In this document: piece by piece, positions 53,293-62,806 of the stretch
How positions within the stretch are numbered: the stretch's first letter is position 1
How the letters are laid out: every line of letters starts with the position of its first letter
Source: Roseovarius indicus
GTDB taxonomy: Bacteria > Pseudomonadota > Alphaproteobacteria > Rhodobacterales > Rhodobacteraceae
Reading direction: 5' to 3'
DNA length: 64,000 nt
Assembly (NCBI RefSeq): GCF_008728195.1
Contig: NZ_CP031598.1
Coordinates: forward strand, 4,030,001 to 4,094,000
Translations under genes and position numbers: made by a program
Notes under the pieces: model-generated
Database searches by the model: none
Told to the model about the DNA's origin: nothing
The model's input: only the letters and a program-made list of their open reading frames with translations

Positions 53293-53988
53293 ATGAGCAA
53301 GATCTACGGGTCCGCCGCCGAAGCGCTGGACGGGCTTCTCCAAGACGGGATGCTGATCGCCGCGGGCGGTTTCGGCCTGTGCGGCATCCCCGAACTGCTG
53401 ATCGACGCGATCCAGAAATCGGGCGTCAAGGATCTCACCGTCGCCTCGAACAACGCGGGCGTCGACGATTTCGGCCTCGGCCTGCTGCTGCAAAGCCGGC
53501 AGGTCAAGCGGATGATGAGCTCCTACGTGGGCGAGAACAAGGAATTCATGCGCCAGTACCTCGGCGGTGAACTCGAGCTCGAATTCAACCCGCAAGGTAC
53601 CCTTGCCGAACGCATGCGCGCCGGCGGCGCCGGCATCCCGGGCTTCTACACCAAGACCGGCGTCGGCACCCAGATCGCCGAGGGGAAAGAGCACAAGGAT
53701 TTCGACGGCGAAACCTACATCCTCGAACGCGGCATCTTTGCCGACATCTCCATCGTCAAGGCATGGAAGGCGGATGAAACGGGCAACTGCATCTTCCGCA
53801 AGACCGCCCGCAACTTCAACCCGCCGGCGGCGATGTGCGGCAAGACCTGCATCATGGAAGTCGAGGAAATCGTCAAACCCGGCGAGCTCGACCCCGACCA
53901 TATCCACCTGCCGGGCATCTACGTGCACCGCCTGATCCAGGGCGAGCACGAGAAGCGTATCGAACAACGTACCGTGAGGGAGGCCTGA
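53293..53988 (+). CDS. 3-oxoacid CoA-transferase subunit A
   Basis: A 231-residue subunit of a succinyl-CoA:3-ketoacid (acetoacetate) CoA-transferase. N-terminal [13 protein letters not shown] glycine loop and the [15 protein letters not shown] region near the active site. With subunit B it activates acetoacetate using succinyl-CoA. AGGAGG precedes the start. The next ATG follows after two bases. Confidence 0.93.
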   Translation: MSKIYGSAAEALDGLLQDGMLIAAGGFGLCGIPELLIDAIQKSGVKDLTVASNNAGVDDFGLGLLLQSRQVKRMMSSYVGENKEFMRQYLGGELELEFNPQGTLAERMRAGGAGIPGFYTKTGVGTQIAEGKEHKDFDGETYILERGIFADISIVKAWKADETGNCIFRKTARNFNPPAAMCGKTCIMEVEEIVKPGELDPDHIHLPGIYVHRLIQGEHEKRIEQRTVREA

Positions 53989-53990
53989 TC

Positions 53991-54617
53991 ATGCCCTGGG
54001 ATCGCAATCAGATGGCGGCACGCGCCGCGCAGGAGCTGGAAGACGGCACCTATGTCAATCTCGGCATCGGCATCCCCACGCTCGTGCCCAACTACATCCC
54101 CGAAGGCGTCCACGTGACGCTGCAGTCGGAAAACGGCATGCTCGGCATGGGCCCCTTCCCCGTCGCCGGCGAGGAAGACCCCGACCTGATCAACGCCGGC
54201 AAGCAGACCATCACCGAACTGCCGCACACCTCCTACTTCGACAGCGCCATGAGCTTCGGCATGATCCGCGGCGGAAAGATCGCCATGGCGATCCTCGGCG
54301 CCATGGAAGTGGCCGAGAACGGTGACCTGGCGAACTGGATGATCCCGGGCAAGCTGGTCAAGGGCATGGGCGGCGCGATGGACCTCGTCGCCGGCGTGCG
54401 CCGCGTGATCGTGGTCATGGACCACACCAACAAGGCGGGCGAGTCCAAACTCCTGAAGGAATGCACCCTGCCGCTCACCGGTACGGGGGTGGTCAACCGG
54501 ATCATCACCAACCTCGGCGTGCTCGACGTGACCGAAGACGGCCTGACCATCGTGGAATGCGCCCCCGACGTCACCCGCGAGGAGATCATCGAGAAGACCG
54601 AGGCGAAGATCGTCTGA
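53991..54617 (+). CDS. 3-oxoacid CoA-transferase subunit B
   Basis: A 208-residue beta subunit containing the catalytic glutamate Glu47 in the SENGMLGMG motif, which forms the glutamyl-CoA thioester. [14 protein letters not shown] and the C-terminal [10 protein letters not shown] are typical. It starts two bases after the subunit A stop (GAGGGAGG upstream), so both are made as a heterodimer for ketone-body use. Confidence 0.94.
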   Translation: MPWDRNQMAARAAQELEDGTYVNLGIGIPTLVPNYIPEGVHVTLQSENGMLGMGPFPVAGEEDPDLINAGKQTITELPHTSYFDSAMSFGMIRGGKIAMAILGAMEVAENGDLANWMIPGKLVKGMGGAMDLVAGVRRVIVVMDHTNKAGESKLLKECTLPLTGTGVVNRIITNLGVLDVTEDGLTIVECAPDVTREEIIEKTEAKIV

Positions 54618-54623
54618 ACTCGA

Positions 54624-54652
54624 ACGCGCTCCGGGCCAGCCCCGGGGCGCGT
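54624..54652. terminator. Hairpin between convergent genes
   Basis: ACGCGC (54624-54629) pairs with GCGCGT (54647-54652) around an inner CCGGG/CCCGG. It lies between the CoA-transferase stop and the convergent lytic transglycosylase stop and may end both; no T-run. Confidence 0.45.
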
Positions 54653-54658
54653 CGTCCC

Positions 54659-55498
54659 CTATTTCACCGCCAGGTTCAGCGCACAGGCATCGGTGATCAG
54701 CTCGGGCCGCGTCTTGCACAGCCCCCCGGCCACCTGGAAGGCGGCCAGTACCTTGGGCACGTAATCCCGCGTTTCCGTGTAGGGCGGCACGCCGTCATGC
54801 TTCTTCACCGCGTTCTCGCCGGCGTTGTACCCGGCCAGCGCCAGCACCGCGTCCCCGCCGAACTCCTTCAGCAGCCAGTCGAGATAGGCCACCCCGCCCT
54901 TGATGTTCTGATCGCTCGACAGGCTGTCCGTCACCCCGAACCGCGTCGCGGTATCCGGCATCAGCTGCATCAGCCCCTGCGCACCCTTGTGGCTCTCCGC
55001 GGTGCTGCGCCCGCCCGACTCCACCGAGATCACCGCCAGCACCAGCGCCGGCGACACGTCCGTCCCGATCGTCGCCCGCAAAATGTTCGCCCCCTGCGAC
55101 GAGGCGATGCCCTGCAGCGTCTGCAACCGCGGCCCCGTCACCTTCACCCCGCCCGGCCCGTCCTCGAGGCTGGCAAAGGCGCTGCGAAGCCGCAGGGCGG
55201 GGTCTTCGGCCAATCCGGGGGAAACCTTCGTCCAGAACCAGTCATACCGCCCAGAGGCCGCTGCGGCGCTATGCGTGCCGGTTCCCGCGTCGTCGGGCTT
55301 CGGCTTGGCAGGCTTCGCCACCACCTGGTCCCCCGGCTCGATCTGAACGTTGATCCGCTTCTTCGTGCCCTTCTTCGGGGGCTTGCCCATCTTGAAGGTG
55401 AATTCGGGATAGGGCGGCGGACTGTCGGCAGCCGCGGGAATCGCAACACACAGGCCCACGGCCAGCGCCATCGACGCGCGTAGAATGTAGGGTTTCAC
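54659..55498 (-). CDS. Lytic transglycosylase (SLT domain)
   Basis: A 279-residue exported enzyme that cleaves the glycan strands of peptidoglycan. Signal peptide about 1-24 (ending AAA); a Lys/Pro-rich linker; then the SLT domain with catalytic glutamate in VISVESGG, the AQGLMQLMPDTA and AGYNAGENAV motifs and PPYTETRDYV. It lies next to the Tad pilus locus, on the opposite strand, and could open the wall for the pilus, but such enzymes also act generally. Confidence 0.92.
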   Translation of the reverse strand: MKPYILRASMALAVGLCVAIPAAADSPPPYPEFTFKMGKPPKKGTKKRINVQIEPGDQVVAKPAKPKPDDAGTGTHSAAAASGRYDWFWTKVSPGLAEDPALRLRSAFASLEDGPGGVKVTGPRLQTLQGIASSQGANILRATIGTDVSPALVLAVISVESGGRSTAESHKGAQGLMQLMPDTATRFGVTDSLSSDQNIKGGVAYLDWLLKEFGGDAVLALAGYNAGENAVKKHDGVPPYTETRDYVPKVLAAFQVAGGLCKTRPELITDACALNLAVK

Positions 55499-55849
55499 TG
55501 CACTGCCTCGTCTTTTTGGGCAACCCTACCTCAAAAATCGGGATGTTTCACGGATTTTGTGGCCCCGCCAGAAACGGAAACATGTGAAATTCCCGCCGCA
55601 AATGGCCTCAAATCACGCTCCACAAGAAGAAATTTCACTTTTTATTCTTTTGTTTTCAGCATCTTAAGTACACTCACCGCAAAAAGTCCGCGATTCACAA
55701 AATGCTACCAAAGCCGCCCAATTCCTGCCTGATTCCACTGGCTATATCTGCTCATACCGCAACGGCAGCGGGCCTTAGAGAGAGGCGGCCCACAGAAAGC
55801 CGGAACGGTTAGTAACTGTAGCTTAACTGATCCTTTGGAGGGACCAACC
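55499..55849. other. Upstream region of the pilin gene
   Basis: 351 bp without a gene, AT-richer than its surroundings, between the divergent lytic transglycosylase and flp1. Contains T-rich and A-rich runs around 55620-55690. I could not assign a -24/-12 sigma54 or a clear sigma70 promoter. It must carry the flp promoter. Confidence 0.6.
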
Positions 55850-56038
55850 ATGATCAAGTTCATCAAGAAATTCCGCAAAGACGAAGAAGGTGCCGTGACT
55901 GTTGACTGGGTCGTTCTGACCGCAGCCGTCGTCGGCCTGGGCGTTGCTGGCGTGTCGACCGTTTCCGGCGGTGTTGACACCCTGGCCACCTCGATCAAGA
56001 CCGGCGTGTCGAGCAAAAAGGTTTCGAACGGCGACTAA
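55850..56038 (+). CDS. flp: Flp/Fap pilin
   Basis: A 62-residue Tad prepilin. Basic leader MIKFIKKFRKDEEG, cleavage expected after Gly14, then the hydrophobic AVTVDWVVLTAAVVGLGVAG and a polar tail (SSKKVSNGD). The residue at +5 is Asp where type IV prepilins normally have Glu. TTTGGAGGG precedes the ATG. The gene is followed by a strong hairpin, consistent with high-level expression relative to genes downstream. Confidence 0.88.
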   Translation: MIKFIKKFRKDEEGAVTVDWVVLTAAVVGLGVAGVSTVSGGVDTLATSIKTGVSSKKVSNGD

Positions 56039-56067
56039 TAGAAGTCCGCTTCTTTACGACTTGCACG

Positions 56068-56094
56068 TGGCCGCGAAATCGAATTTCGCGGCCA
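56068..56094 (+). terminator. Hairpin after flp1, attenuator candidate
   Basis: TGGCCGCGAAAT (56068-56079) and ATTTCGCGGCCA (56083-56094) form a perfect 12-bp stem with a 3-base loop, 30 bp after the pilin stop. TTTGC follows, a weak T-run. It could stop most flp1 transcripts and let a fraction continue. Confidence 0.7.
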
Positions 56095-56226
56095 TTTGCA
56101 TGACGGAGGACATGCATATCATGGCGGCCCGGGCCAATGGCCCACGCCTCGACCTGACACCCCGACCGGATCGCCCACGCACAAGACGCGGCTGACCGGC
56201 CAACATGACAAGAGAGCGAGTACCCC

Positions 56227-56436
56227 ATGACATTCAATCCCCTCAACATCCTCGGACGCATCAATACTCACCTTCGCGACGAGGACGGCTCAGCCAACGC
56301 CGAATGGGTGGTGATCGTCGCCAGCGTCGTGGGTCTTACCGCGGCATCGACCGCCACCATCAGCAACGCAATCGACGTCCTGTCGAGCGACATCAGCACC
56401 TCTGCATCCAGCAAGCAGGTGTCCAACGGCAGCTGA
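56227..56436 (+). CDS. Second Flp-type pilin
   Basis: A 69-residue prepilin-like protein: leader ending LRDEDG, then SANAEWVVIVASVVGLTAAST, with Glu at +5 as in standard prepilins. Its C-terminus (SSKQVSNGS) closely parallels the first pilin's SSKKVSNGD. It may be a minor pilin or a divergent duplicate. The ribosome-binding site is only moderate (GAGAGCGAG), suggesting lower output. Confidence 0.8.
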   Translation: MTFNPLNILGRINTHLRDEDGSANAEWVVIVASVVGLTAASTATISNAIDVLSSDISTSASSKQVSNGS

Positions 56437-56615
56437 CGAGCGCGTGGCGCTCCGGCCATGCGAGGCGCCTGGCGGCATCGGCATCCATCGCCGAACGACC
56501 GTCAAACCGCCACCCAACTTCCCTTCTTTCGCCATATTACCCGGGCAATACTCCGACCGGGAAACCGGCCCGGAAGGGGTCGGACGACGGAGCAGTCCAT
56601 CGGAAAGGATAGGCC

Positions 56616-57488
56616 ATGCGTTTGGTTTTCGGACTCGTACTTGTTCTCGGCCTCGGCCTTGCCGGCTTTGCCGTATACATGGCCAAGAGCTACATTCAGC
56701 GGTATCAGGCCGAGCTGGCCCATGAACGGGCCAACCGCGACCCCGGCATCGACACGATCGAGGTCTACGTCGCGGCCACACCCCTGAAATACGGGCAGGA
56801 GCTCAACCTCGAAGACGTGCGTCTCACCCCCTTCCCGGCGATGTCGCTGCCGGAAGGCGTGTTCGAGACCCAGGAGGCCCTCTTCCCCCGCGGCGAAGGG
56901 GTGCCCCGCACCGTCCTGCGCTCGATCGAGGCCAACGAGGCAATCCTCGCGGTCAAGGTGACGGCCCCCGGCGAAGAAGCCGGCATCACCTCGCAGCTCG
57001 AACGCGGCATGCGCGCCTTCGCGATCAATGTCGACGTCTCCAGTGGCGTCTCGGGCTTCCTGCGCCCCGGTGACCGGGTCGACATCTACTGGACAGGCCA
57101 GGCGGCCAACACCTCGGGCGCACAGCTCGAAGGGCGCGGCGCCAAGGACGTGACCAAGCTGATCGAAACCAACGTCAAGCTGATCGCCGTCGACCAGGAG
57201 GCCAACGCCGACACCAACGAGGCGATCATCGCCCGCACGGTCACGGTTTCGGCCCGCCCGCAACAGGTCGCATCGCTGGCCCAGGCCCAATCGACCGGCC
57301 AGCTTTCACTGTCGCTCGTCGGCGCCGAAGACGATTCCGTCGCCGAGGCGATCGAGGTCGATCAGCGCAGCCTGCTGGGCATCGAGGAACAGGTCGTCGA
57401 AAGCGCCCCGATCGAACAGCAGGTCTGCACGATCCGCACGCGCCGCGGCGCCGAGGTGATCGAGACACCGATCCCCTGCACGAACTGA
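56616..57488 (+). CDS. cpaB: Flp pilus assembly protein CpaB/RcpC
   Basis: A 290-residue protein with an N-terminal membrane helix (about 4-23), a SAF domain (residues about 48-118; TIEVYVAATPLKYGQEL and ILAVKVTAPGE) and a RcpC-type C-terminal domain (FLRPGDRVDIYWTGQ). It is thought to sit near the secretin and peptidoglycan. GGAAAGGA precedes ATG at 56616, 179 bp after the second pilin. Confidence 0.92.
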   Translation: MRLVFGLVLVLGLGLAGFAVYMAKSYIQRYQAELAHERANRDPGIDTIEVYVAATPLKYGQELNLEDVRLTPFPAMSLPEGVFETQEALFPRGEGVPRTVLRSIEANEAILAVKVTAPGEEAGITSQLERGMRAFAINVDVSSGVSGFLRPGDRVDIYWTGQAANTSGAQLEGRGAKDVTKLIETNVKLIAVDQEANADTNEAIIARTVTVSARPQQVASLAQAQSTGQLSLSLVGAEDDSVAEAIEVDQRSLLGIEEQVVESAPIEQQVCTIRTRRGAEVIETPIPCTN

Positions 57489-57548
57489 ACCGGGCGCGCC
57501 GGGCCGGCCCAACCGGCCCGAACCGCACCGGAAACGCACCCGCGACGA

Positions 57549-57577
57549 AAGGGGCGCTGCCATCCGCAGCGCCCCTT
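57549..57577 (+). terminator. Hairpin between cpaB and the secretin
   Basis: AAGGGGCGCTGC (57549-57560) and GCAGCGCCCCTT (57566-57577) form a perfect 12-bp stem with a 5-base loop, 60 bp after cpaB. No T-run on the plus strand. A partial terminator or an mRNA 3'-end stabiliser is likely. Confidence 0.6.
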
Positions 57578-57752
57578 GTCGATCCCCGCGTGGGGTGAAA
57601 AGGGTTTCATTCGCGCAACGATCGCGCAGAAACGTCTTCAAAGCCGGGTCGAAAGTCATTGATTCTTGCAAAAATTTCGGAATTGGCCCATCTTTCGGAA
57701 AACGCGGGCGCCAAGACCCGCATCTTGAGGCGTGATCGGAAAGGCAGGTCAC

Positions 57753-59171
57753 ATGACATTTTCGCGCTTATTCAAAGCCGCTCTCGCGGGGCTGGTTTTG
57801 GCGTACGGACCGATTGCAGGCTCGGCCATGGCCGAGTCGCTTCAGGTCGTCCGGAAGGCAACCGGGCGCGACCTGAGCATCACCATGAACCAGGCGGTCG
57901 TGGTCGAAAGCGATGTCCCCTTCGCCGAACTCAGCATCGCCAACCCGGCCATTGCAGATTTCTCGACGCTCTCCGACCGCACGATCTACGTGCTGGGCAA
58001 GTCGCCGGGGCGCACCACGCTCACCCTTCTCGATGCCACCGGTCGCCTCATCACCAATGTCGAGGTGCGTGTCAGCGCCGACATCTCCGAATTCAAGGAA
58101 CGTCTCCGGCAGGTCCTGCCCGGCGAGAACATCGAGGTCCGCTCCGCCAATGACGGCATCGTGCTCTCGGGCACCGTCAGCAGCAACGTCCGCATGGACC
58201 GCGCCCTCGAGCTGGCCCAGCGCTATGCGCCCGAGCGCGTCTCGAACCTCATGTCGGTCGCCGGCAAGCACCAGGTCATGCTCAAGGTCCGCTTCGCCGA
58301 GATGCAGCGCAGCGTCTCCAAGGCGCTCGGCACCTCGCTGTCGATCGACGGGCGCAGCAATTCCGGCGTCGGCGTCATCGGCGGCACCAACACCACCAAC
58401 ACCCAGGGCGGCGTGCTGAACACGCTCGCGGGCGCGATCCCCTCCATTCAGGAAAACAACGGCGCCATCGCCTTCGGCTTCGACATCGGGTCGACCGAGG
58501 TCGGCATCCTGCTGGAAGCGCTCGAAACCAAGGGCGTCGTGCGCACCCTGGCCGAACCGAACCTCACCGCCCTTTCTGGGCAGGAGGCCAAGTTCCTCGC
58601 CGGCGGCGAATACCCGATCCCGGTCTCGCAGGAGAACGGCGTCACCACGATCGAATTCAAACCCTTCGGCGTCGAGCTCAACTTCATCCCGCGGGTCGTC
58701 GACGACGGTGTCATCAACCTCGAGCTGGCGGCCGCGGTCTCGTCGATCGACAACGCCAACTCGCTCGTCGTCGACGGGCTGTCGGTCAACGCCTTCCGCC
58801 GCCGCGACACCTCCACCACGGTGGCCATGCGCGACGGGCAGAGCTTCGCCATCGCCGGCCTCCTGCAGGACGATTTCCGCGACAACAGCGGCCAGGTGCC
58901 CTGGATCGGCGACGTGCCCGTGCTCGGCGCCCTCTTCCGCAGCGCCGATTACCAGCGCGCCCAGACCGAGCTGGTGATCATCGTGTCGGCCCACCTCGTC
59001 ACGCCCACCACGGGCGAGGCACTGGCCCTTCCCACCGACCGCGTCCGCATCCCCAGCGAGCGTGAGCTCTTCCTCAACGGCCGCGTGGCCCGCGACGTCC
59101 CCGAGGACAGCCCTGTGGGCGAAGTCGCCCGCCAGGATTTCAGCGGCTCTTACGGCTACATCATGGACTAG
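57753..59171 (+). CDS. cpaC: Tad secretin CpaC/RcpA
   Basis: A 472-residue outer-membrane secretin: signal peptide about 1-27 (ending AMA), a BON/N-terminal pilus-domain (about 30-150), then the secretin domain with VRTLAEPNLTALSGQEAKFLAGGEYPIP and VPWIGDVPVLGALFRS. Oligomers form the pilus exit channel. ATG at 57753 with AAAGGCAGG upstream is preferred to GTG at 57732. Confidence 0.94.
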   Translation: MTFSRLFKAALAGLVLAYGPIAGSAMAESLQVVRKATGRDLSITMNQAVVVESDVPFAELSIANPAIADFSTLSDRTIYVLGKSPGRTTLTLLDATGRLITNVEVRVSADISEFKERLRQVLPGENIEVRSANDGIVLSGTVSSNVRMDRALELAQRYAPERVSNLMSVAGKHQVMLKVRFAEMQRSVSKALGTSLSIDGRSNSGVGVIGGTNTTNTQGGVLNTLAGAIPSIQENNGAIAFGFDIGSTEVGILLEALETKGVVRTLAEPNLTALSGQEAKFLAGGEYPIPVSQENGVTTIEFKPFGVELNFIPRVVDDGVINLELAAAVSSIDNANSLVVDGLSVNAFRRRDTSTTVAMRDGQSFAIAGLLQDDFRDNSGQVPWIGDVPVLGALFRSADYQRAQTELVIIVSAHLVTPTTGEALALPTDRVRIPSERELFLNGRVARDVPEDSPVGEVARQDFSGSYGYIMD

Positions 59172-59187
59172 GCGAGAGGACAGCGGC

Positions 59188-59844
59188 ATGAAACGAACAC
59201 TGTTTGCGACAACGACCCTGCTGGCCCTTGGCGCATGTTCCTACCCGACGGAAGTCCTGCGGTCCTATTCGGAATCCGGCTCGATCGCCGATGGCGGCAA
59301 TTTCGGCAATTCCACCATGAACAACACGCAGATCATGACCGGCGAGAAAAGCTACGCGGTCAACCTGTCGAACCGCTTCTCCCGGGAAGTGGACAACACG
59401 GTGAACTTCGCCTTCAACTCGTCGCGGCTCGACGCGACCGCCGTCAATGTCCTGCGCCGGCAGGCGCATTTCATCCGGCAATTCCCCGAAGTCCGCTTCC
59501 GCGTCTACGGTCATACAGACGCGGTCGGCTCGAATGGCTACAACAAACGTCTCGGCCTGGCCCGCGCCAACGCGGTCGTGAATTTCTTCGCGACGCAGGG
59601 CATCAGCCGCTCGCGGCTCGAAGCGGTTGTTTCCTATGGCGAAACACAGCCCCTGGTCGTCACGCAGGGCCGCGAGCGCCGCAACCGCCGCACCGTGACC
59701 GAAGTCAGCGGCTTCGTACAGTCGCACCCGATCATCATGGACGGCAAATACGCCGAGGTCGTCCACCGCGAATATGTCCAGAGCGCCGAGCCCCAAACGA
59801 CGCTGCAGATCGTGGACACGGGGGAAACCGTCGTCGCGGAATGA
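59188..59844 (+). CDS. OmpA-family lipoprotein of the Tad locus
   Basis: A 218-residue lipoprotein: lipobox LGAC (residues 14-17), a short spacer, then an OmpA/MotB peptidoglycan-binding domain (about 70-170; VNFAFNSSRLDATA and YGHTDAVGSNGYNKRLGLARANAV). It occupies the place of CpaD/RcpB between secretin and cpaE, and probably anchors the secretin to the wall. GAGAGGAC precedes the ATG; 16 bp after cpaC. Confidence 0.88.
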   Translation: MKRTLFATTTLLALGACSYPTEVLRSYSESGSIADGGNFGNSTMNNTQIMTGEKSYAVNLSNRFSREVDNTVNFAFNSSRLDATAVNVLRRQAHFIRQFPEVRFRVYGHTDAVGSNGYNKRLGLARANAVVNFFATQGISRSRLEAVVSYGETQPLVVTQGRERRNRRTVTEVSGFVQSHPIIMDGKYAEVVHREYVQSAEPQTTLQIVDTGETVVAE

Positions 59845-59904
59845 TCGCGCCAACACGGCGCGAACGTGAAATCTCCCTGTCCGGCACATGCCGGGCCAAC
59901 TGCC

Positions 59905-59933
59905 AAAGCCCGTCCCAGAGGCGGGCTTTTTTT
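59905..59933 (+). terminator. Strong rho-independent terminator
   Basis: AAGCCCG (59906-59912) pairs with CGGGCTT (59922-59928) and is followed by a run of seven T residues. It ends the flp-cpaB-cpaC-ompA unit before cpaE. Confidence 0.88.
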
Positions 59934-60100
59934 GTCTATCAGTTCCGCACAATTGGAGTTTTTTGGCCCAAATGTTGCCCAGATTTTCGGCGAGGTTCCT
60001 ACAGTAACAGGTTTCCCCCGGACAAGAGGCAGCGGGGGCCGCGCATAGAAATGCGCAGTTGCGCGCGACGTTTGCCGCGCTTTGAAGAATGGGATCCGGA

Positions 60101-61336
60101 ATGACGAGTAGTGACAGCAACACAGACCAAAGCCCGCTCGTCGCCTGTACGGTCAGCCGCGATGTGCAGAACTTCGACCTGCTCATCGAGGATATGGAGG
60201 CCGCGCTTGGCGAAGCGTGGGGCGATCTGAACATCAACGAAGCGCTTGCCTTCTTCGGCCAGCCCGAGGCGACCGGCATCGAATTTGCCGCCGTGGCCAT
60301 AGACGACACCGACGAGGATGAACTCCCGCTTCTGAGCGAGATCATCACCATGGCCAGCTCGCGCGGCATCCGCGTCATCCTCATCGCCGAGGATGTCAGC
60401 CCCGCCGTGCTGCACCAGCTTCTGCGCCAGGGCGCCGACGAATTCGTGCCCTACCCCCTCCCCGAGGGCGAGCTTGAGGCCGCCATCGAACGCATCCGCA
60501 AGCGCGACGAACAGACCTCGGTCGAAGGCACGCCCTTCGCCGCCGGCAACGTGCCCGGCGACGGCGTCCTCCTCGCCGTGCAGGGCCTCGCAGGCGGCAC
60601 CGGCGCAACCACGCTCGCCGTCAACCTCGCCTGGGAACTGGCCACCGTCGACAAGAACGATCCGCCCCGTGTCTGCCTGCTCGACTTCGGGCTTCAGACC
60701 GGCTCCACCGCCACCTATCTCGACCTGCCCCGCCGCGACGCGGTGTTCGAGATGTGGTCCGACACCGAATCGATGGACGAGGACATCTTCAAGCAGTCCC
60801 TCGTCGCCTTCGAAGACAAGCTGTGGGTGCTCACCGCCCCCACCGACATGCTCCCGCTCGACATGATCACGCCCGAGGATGTCAGCCGCGTGCTCGAATT
60901 CGCCCGCTCGAAATTCGACTACGTGATCGTCGACATGCCCTCCACGCTGGTGCAATGGACGGAAACCGTCCTGAACGCCGCCCAGATCTATTTCGTCACG
61001 CTCGAGCTCGACATGCGCTCGGCCCAGAACGCCCTGCGCCTCAAGCGCGCCCTGCGCTCCGAGGATCTGCCGGTCGAAAAGCTGCGCTTCTGCCTGAACC
61101 GCTCGCCCAAGTTCACCGACCTCAACGGCAAGAGCCGGGTCAAGCGCATGGCCGAAAGCCTCGAGATCAGCATCGAGGTCCAGCTGCCCGACGGCGGCCG
61201 CGTCATCACCCAGGCCGGCGACCACGGCTCGCCACTTTCGCATTCCGCGGCCAAGAACCCGCTGCGCAAGGAAATCGCGAAGCTGGCCGCCTCGCTCCAT
61301 GAAATCGGTAAACCCGACGCCGAAGAAGCGGCGTAA
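60101..61336 (+). CDS. cpaE: Tad localisation ATPase-like protein CpaE/TadZ
   Basis: A 411-residue protein: N-terminal receiver-like domain (about 12-135) and a MinD/ParA-type domain (about 150-360) with deviant Walker A GGTGATTLAVNLAWEL; the lysine of the canonical motif is absent (GLAGGTGATT), as in many CpaE/TadZ. It positions the pilus machine at the pole. Starts a new unit after the strong terminator; GGGATCCGGA upstream. Confidence 0.92.
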   Translation: MTSSDSNTDQSPLVACTVSRDVQNFDLLIEDMEAALGEAWGDLNINEALAFFGQPEATGIEFAAVAIDDTDEDELPLLSEIITMASSRGIRVILIAEDVSPAVLHQLLRQGADEFVPYPLPEGELEAAIERIRKRDEQTSVEGTPFAAGNVPGDGVLLAVQGLAGGTGATTLAVNLAWELATVDKNDPPRVCLLDFGLQTGSTATYLDLPRRDAVFEMWSDTESMDEDIFKQSLVAFEDKLWVLTAPTDMLPLDMITPEDVSRVLEFARSKFDYVIVDMPSTLVQWTETVLNAAQIYFVTLELDMRSAQNALRLKRALRSEDLPVEKLRFCLNRSPKFTDLNGKSRVKRMAESLEISIEVQLPDGGRVITQAGDHGSPLSHSAAKNPLRKEIAKLAASLHEIGKPDAEEAA

Positions 61337-61352
61337 ATCTGCAGGTAACTGA

Positions 61353-62801
61353 ATGTTTTCAAGGTACAAGAAATCGGGCACTGCCCCGGCCAACAAGGCC
61401 ACGAAGGTCAAGACGCCGGTCGAAATGCCCAAGACCGAGCCGGCGGCGGCCCCCAAGCCCGCCTCGCTGCGCAAACCCAGCCCGACCCAGGCGGCGTCCG
61501 TCGCGCCCGCCGACAAGGAACGCAAGCGCAAGGAACGGCTGGCCGAGATCAAGCTCGACCTGCACCGCTCGCTGCTCGACAACCTGAACCTCGCGGCGCT
61601 CGACACCGCCACCGAGTCGGACCTGCGCGCCGAGATCAGCTCGATCGCGGCCGAGGTGCTGGAAGAGCGCTCGATCGTTCTCAACCGCGAAGACCGCTCC
61701 ACCCTCACGCAGGAGCTCTATGACGAGGTCAAGGGCCTCGGCCCGCTCGAGACCCTGCTGCAAGACGACACCGTCAACGATATTCTCGTCAACGGCCCGC
61801 ACCAGATCTTCGTCGAGCGCGACGGCAAGCTCACGCTCTCCGACGTCACCTTCAAGGATGAGAAGCACCTCCTGCGGATCATCGACAAGATCGTGTCGGC
61901 CGTGGGCCGGCGCGTCGACGAATCCAACCCTTACGTCGACGCCCGCCTTGCCGACGGCTCGCGTTTCAACGCCATGGTGCCGCCCATCGCGGTCGACGGC
62001 AGCCTGGTCTCGATCCGGAAATTCAAGAAGGACAAGCTCGGCATCGACGATCTCGTCCGCTTCGGCGCCTTCTCCGAGGAAATGGCCGCCTACCTTCAGG
62101 CCGCCGTGGCCACCCGGCTCAACGTCATCGTCTCGGGCGGTACGGGCTCCGGCAAGACGACCACGCTCAACGCGCTCTCGTCCTTCATCGACAACGCCGA
62201 ACGCATCCTCACCATCGAGGACACCGCCGAACTTCAGCTGCAACAAACGCACGTTGGCCGGATGGAAAGCCGCCCGCCCAACGTCGAGGGCAAGGGCGAG
62301 GTCTCGCCTCGCGACTGTCTCAAGAACGCCCTGCGGATGCGCCCCGACCGCATCATCGTCGGCGAGACGCGCGGCGAAGAGGTGATCGACATGCTACAGG
62401 CCATGAACACCGGCCACGACGGCTCGATGACCACGATCCACGCCAACAACGCCCGCGACGGCATCTCGCGTCTGGAAAACATGGTCGCCATGGCCGGCAT
62501 CGAAATGCCGCTCAAGGCCGTCCGCAGCCAGATCGCCAGCGCCGTGAACCTCATCGTGCAGGCCTCGCGCCTTCAGGACGGCTCCCGCCGCATGGTCTCG
62601 ATCACCGAGATCACCGGCATGGAAGGCGACGTCATCTCGATGCAGGAAATCTTCCGCTTCCAGCGCACCGGCCTGACCCCCGACAACAAGATCATCGGGC
62701 ACTTCACCGGCACCGGCGTGCGCTCGAACTTCTCGGAACGCTTCCGCCTGTGGGGCTACGACCTGCCCCCCAGCATCTATGAACCCGTCGCGGCAGAGTA
62801 A
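61353..62801 (+). CDS. cpaF: Tad secretion ATPase CpaF/TadA
   Basis: A 482-residue type II/IV secretion ATPase that powers pilus assembly. A Lys/Pro-rich N-terminus (about 1-60), an N-terminal domain, then Walker [16 protein letters not shown] near residues 264-278 and the Asp/His boxes [10 protein letters not shown] and [11 protein letters not shown]. It follows cpaE after 16 bp and precedes tadB by 5 bp. Confidence 0.96.
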   Translation: MFSRYKKSGTAPANKATKVKTPVEMPKTEPAAAPKPASLRKPSPTQAASVAPADKERKRKERLAEIKLDLHRSLLDNLNLAALDTATESDLRAEISSIAAEVLEERSIVLNREDRSTLTQELYDEVKGLGPLETLLQDDTVNDILVNGPHQIFVERDGKLTLSDVTFKDEKHLLRIIDKIVSAVGRRVDESNPYVDARLADGSRFNAMVPPIAVDGSLVSIRKFKKDKLGIDDLVRFGAFSEEMAAYLQAAVATRLNVIVSGGTGSGKTTTLNALSSFIDNAERILTIEDTAELQLQQTHVGRMESRPPNVEGKGEVSPRDCLKNALRMRPDRIIVGETRGEEVIDMLQAMNTGHDGSMTTIHANNARDGISRLENMVAMAGIEMPLKAVRSQIASAVNLIVQASRLQDGSRRMVSITEITGMEGDVISMQEIFRFQRTGLTPDNKIIGHFTGTGVRSNFSERFRLWGYDLPPSIYEPVAAE

Positions 62802-62806
62802 GAGCC

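Noticed and set aside
55720..55760. Sigma54 promoter before flp1 (CTGGCTATATCTGCTC)
   Set aside because: The GG and GC elements are eight bases apart rather than ten, so it does not fit the -24/-12 layout.
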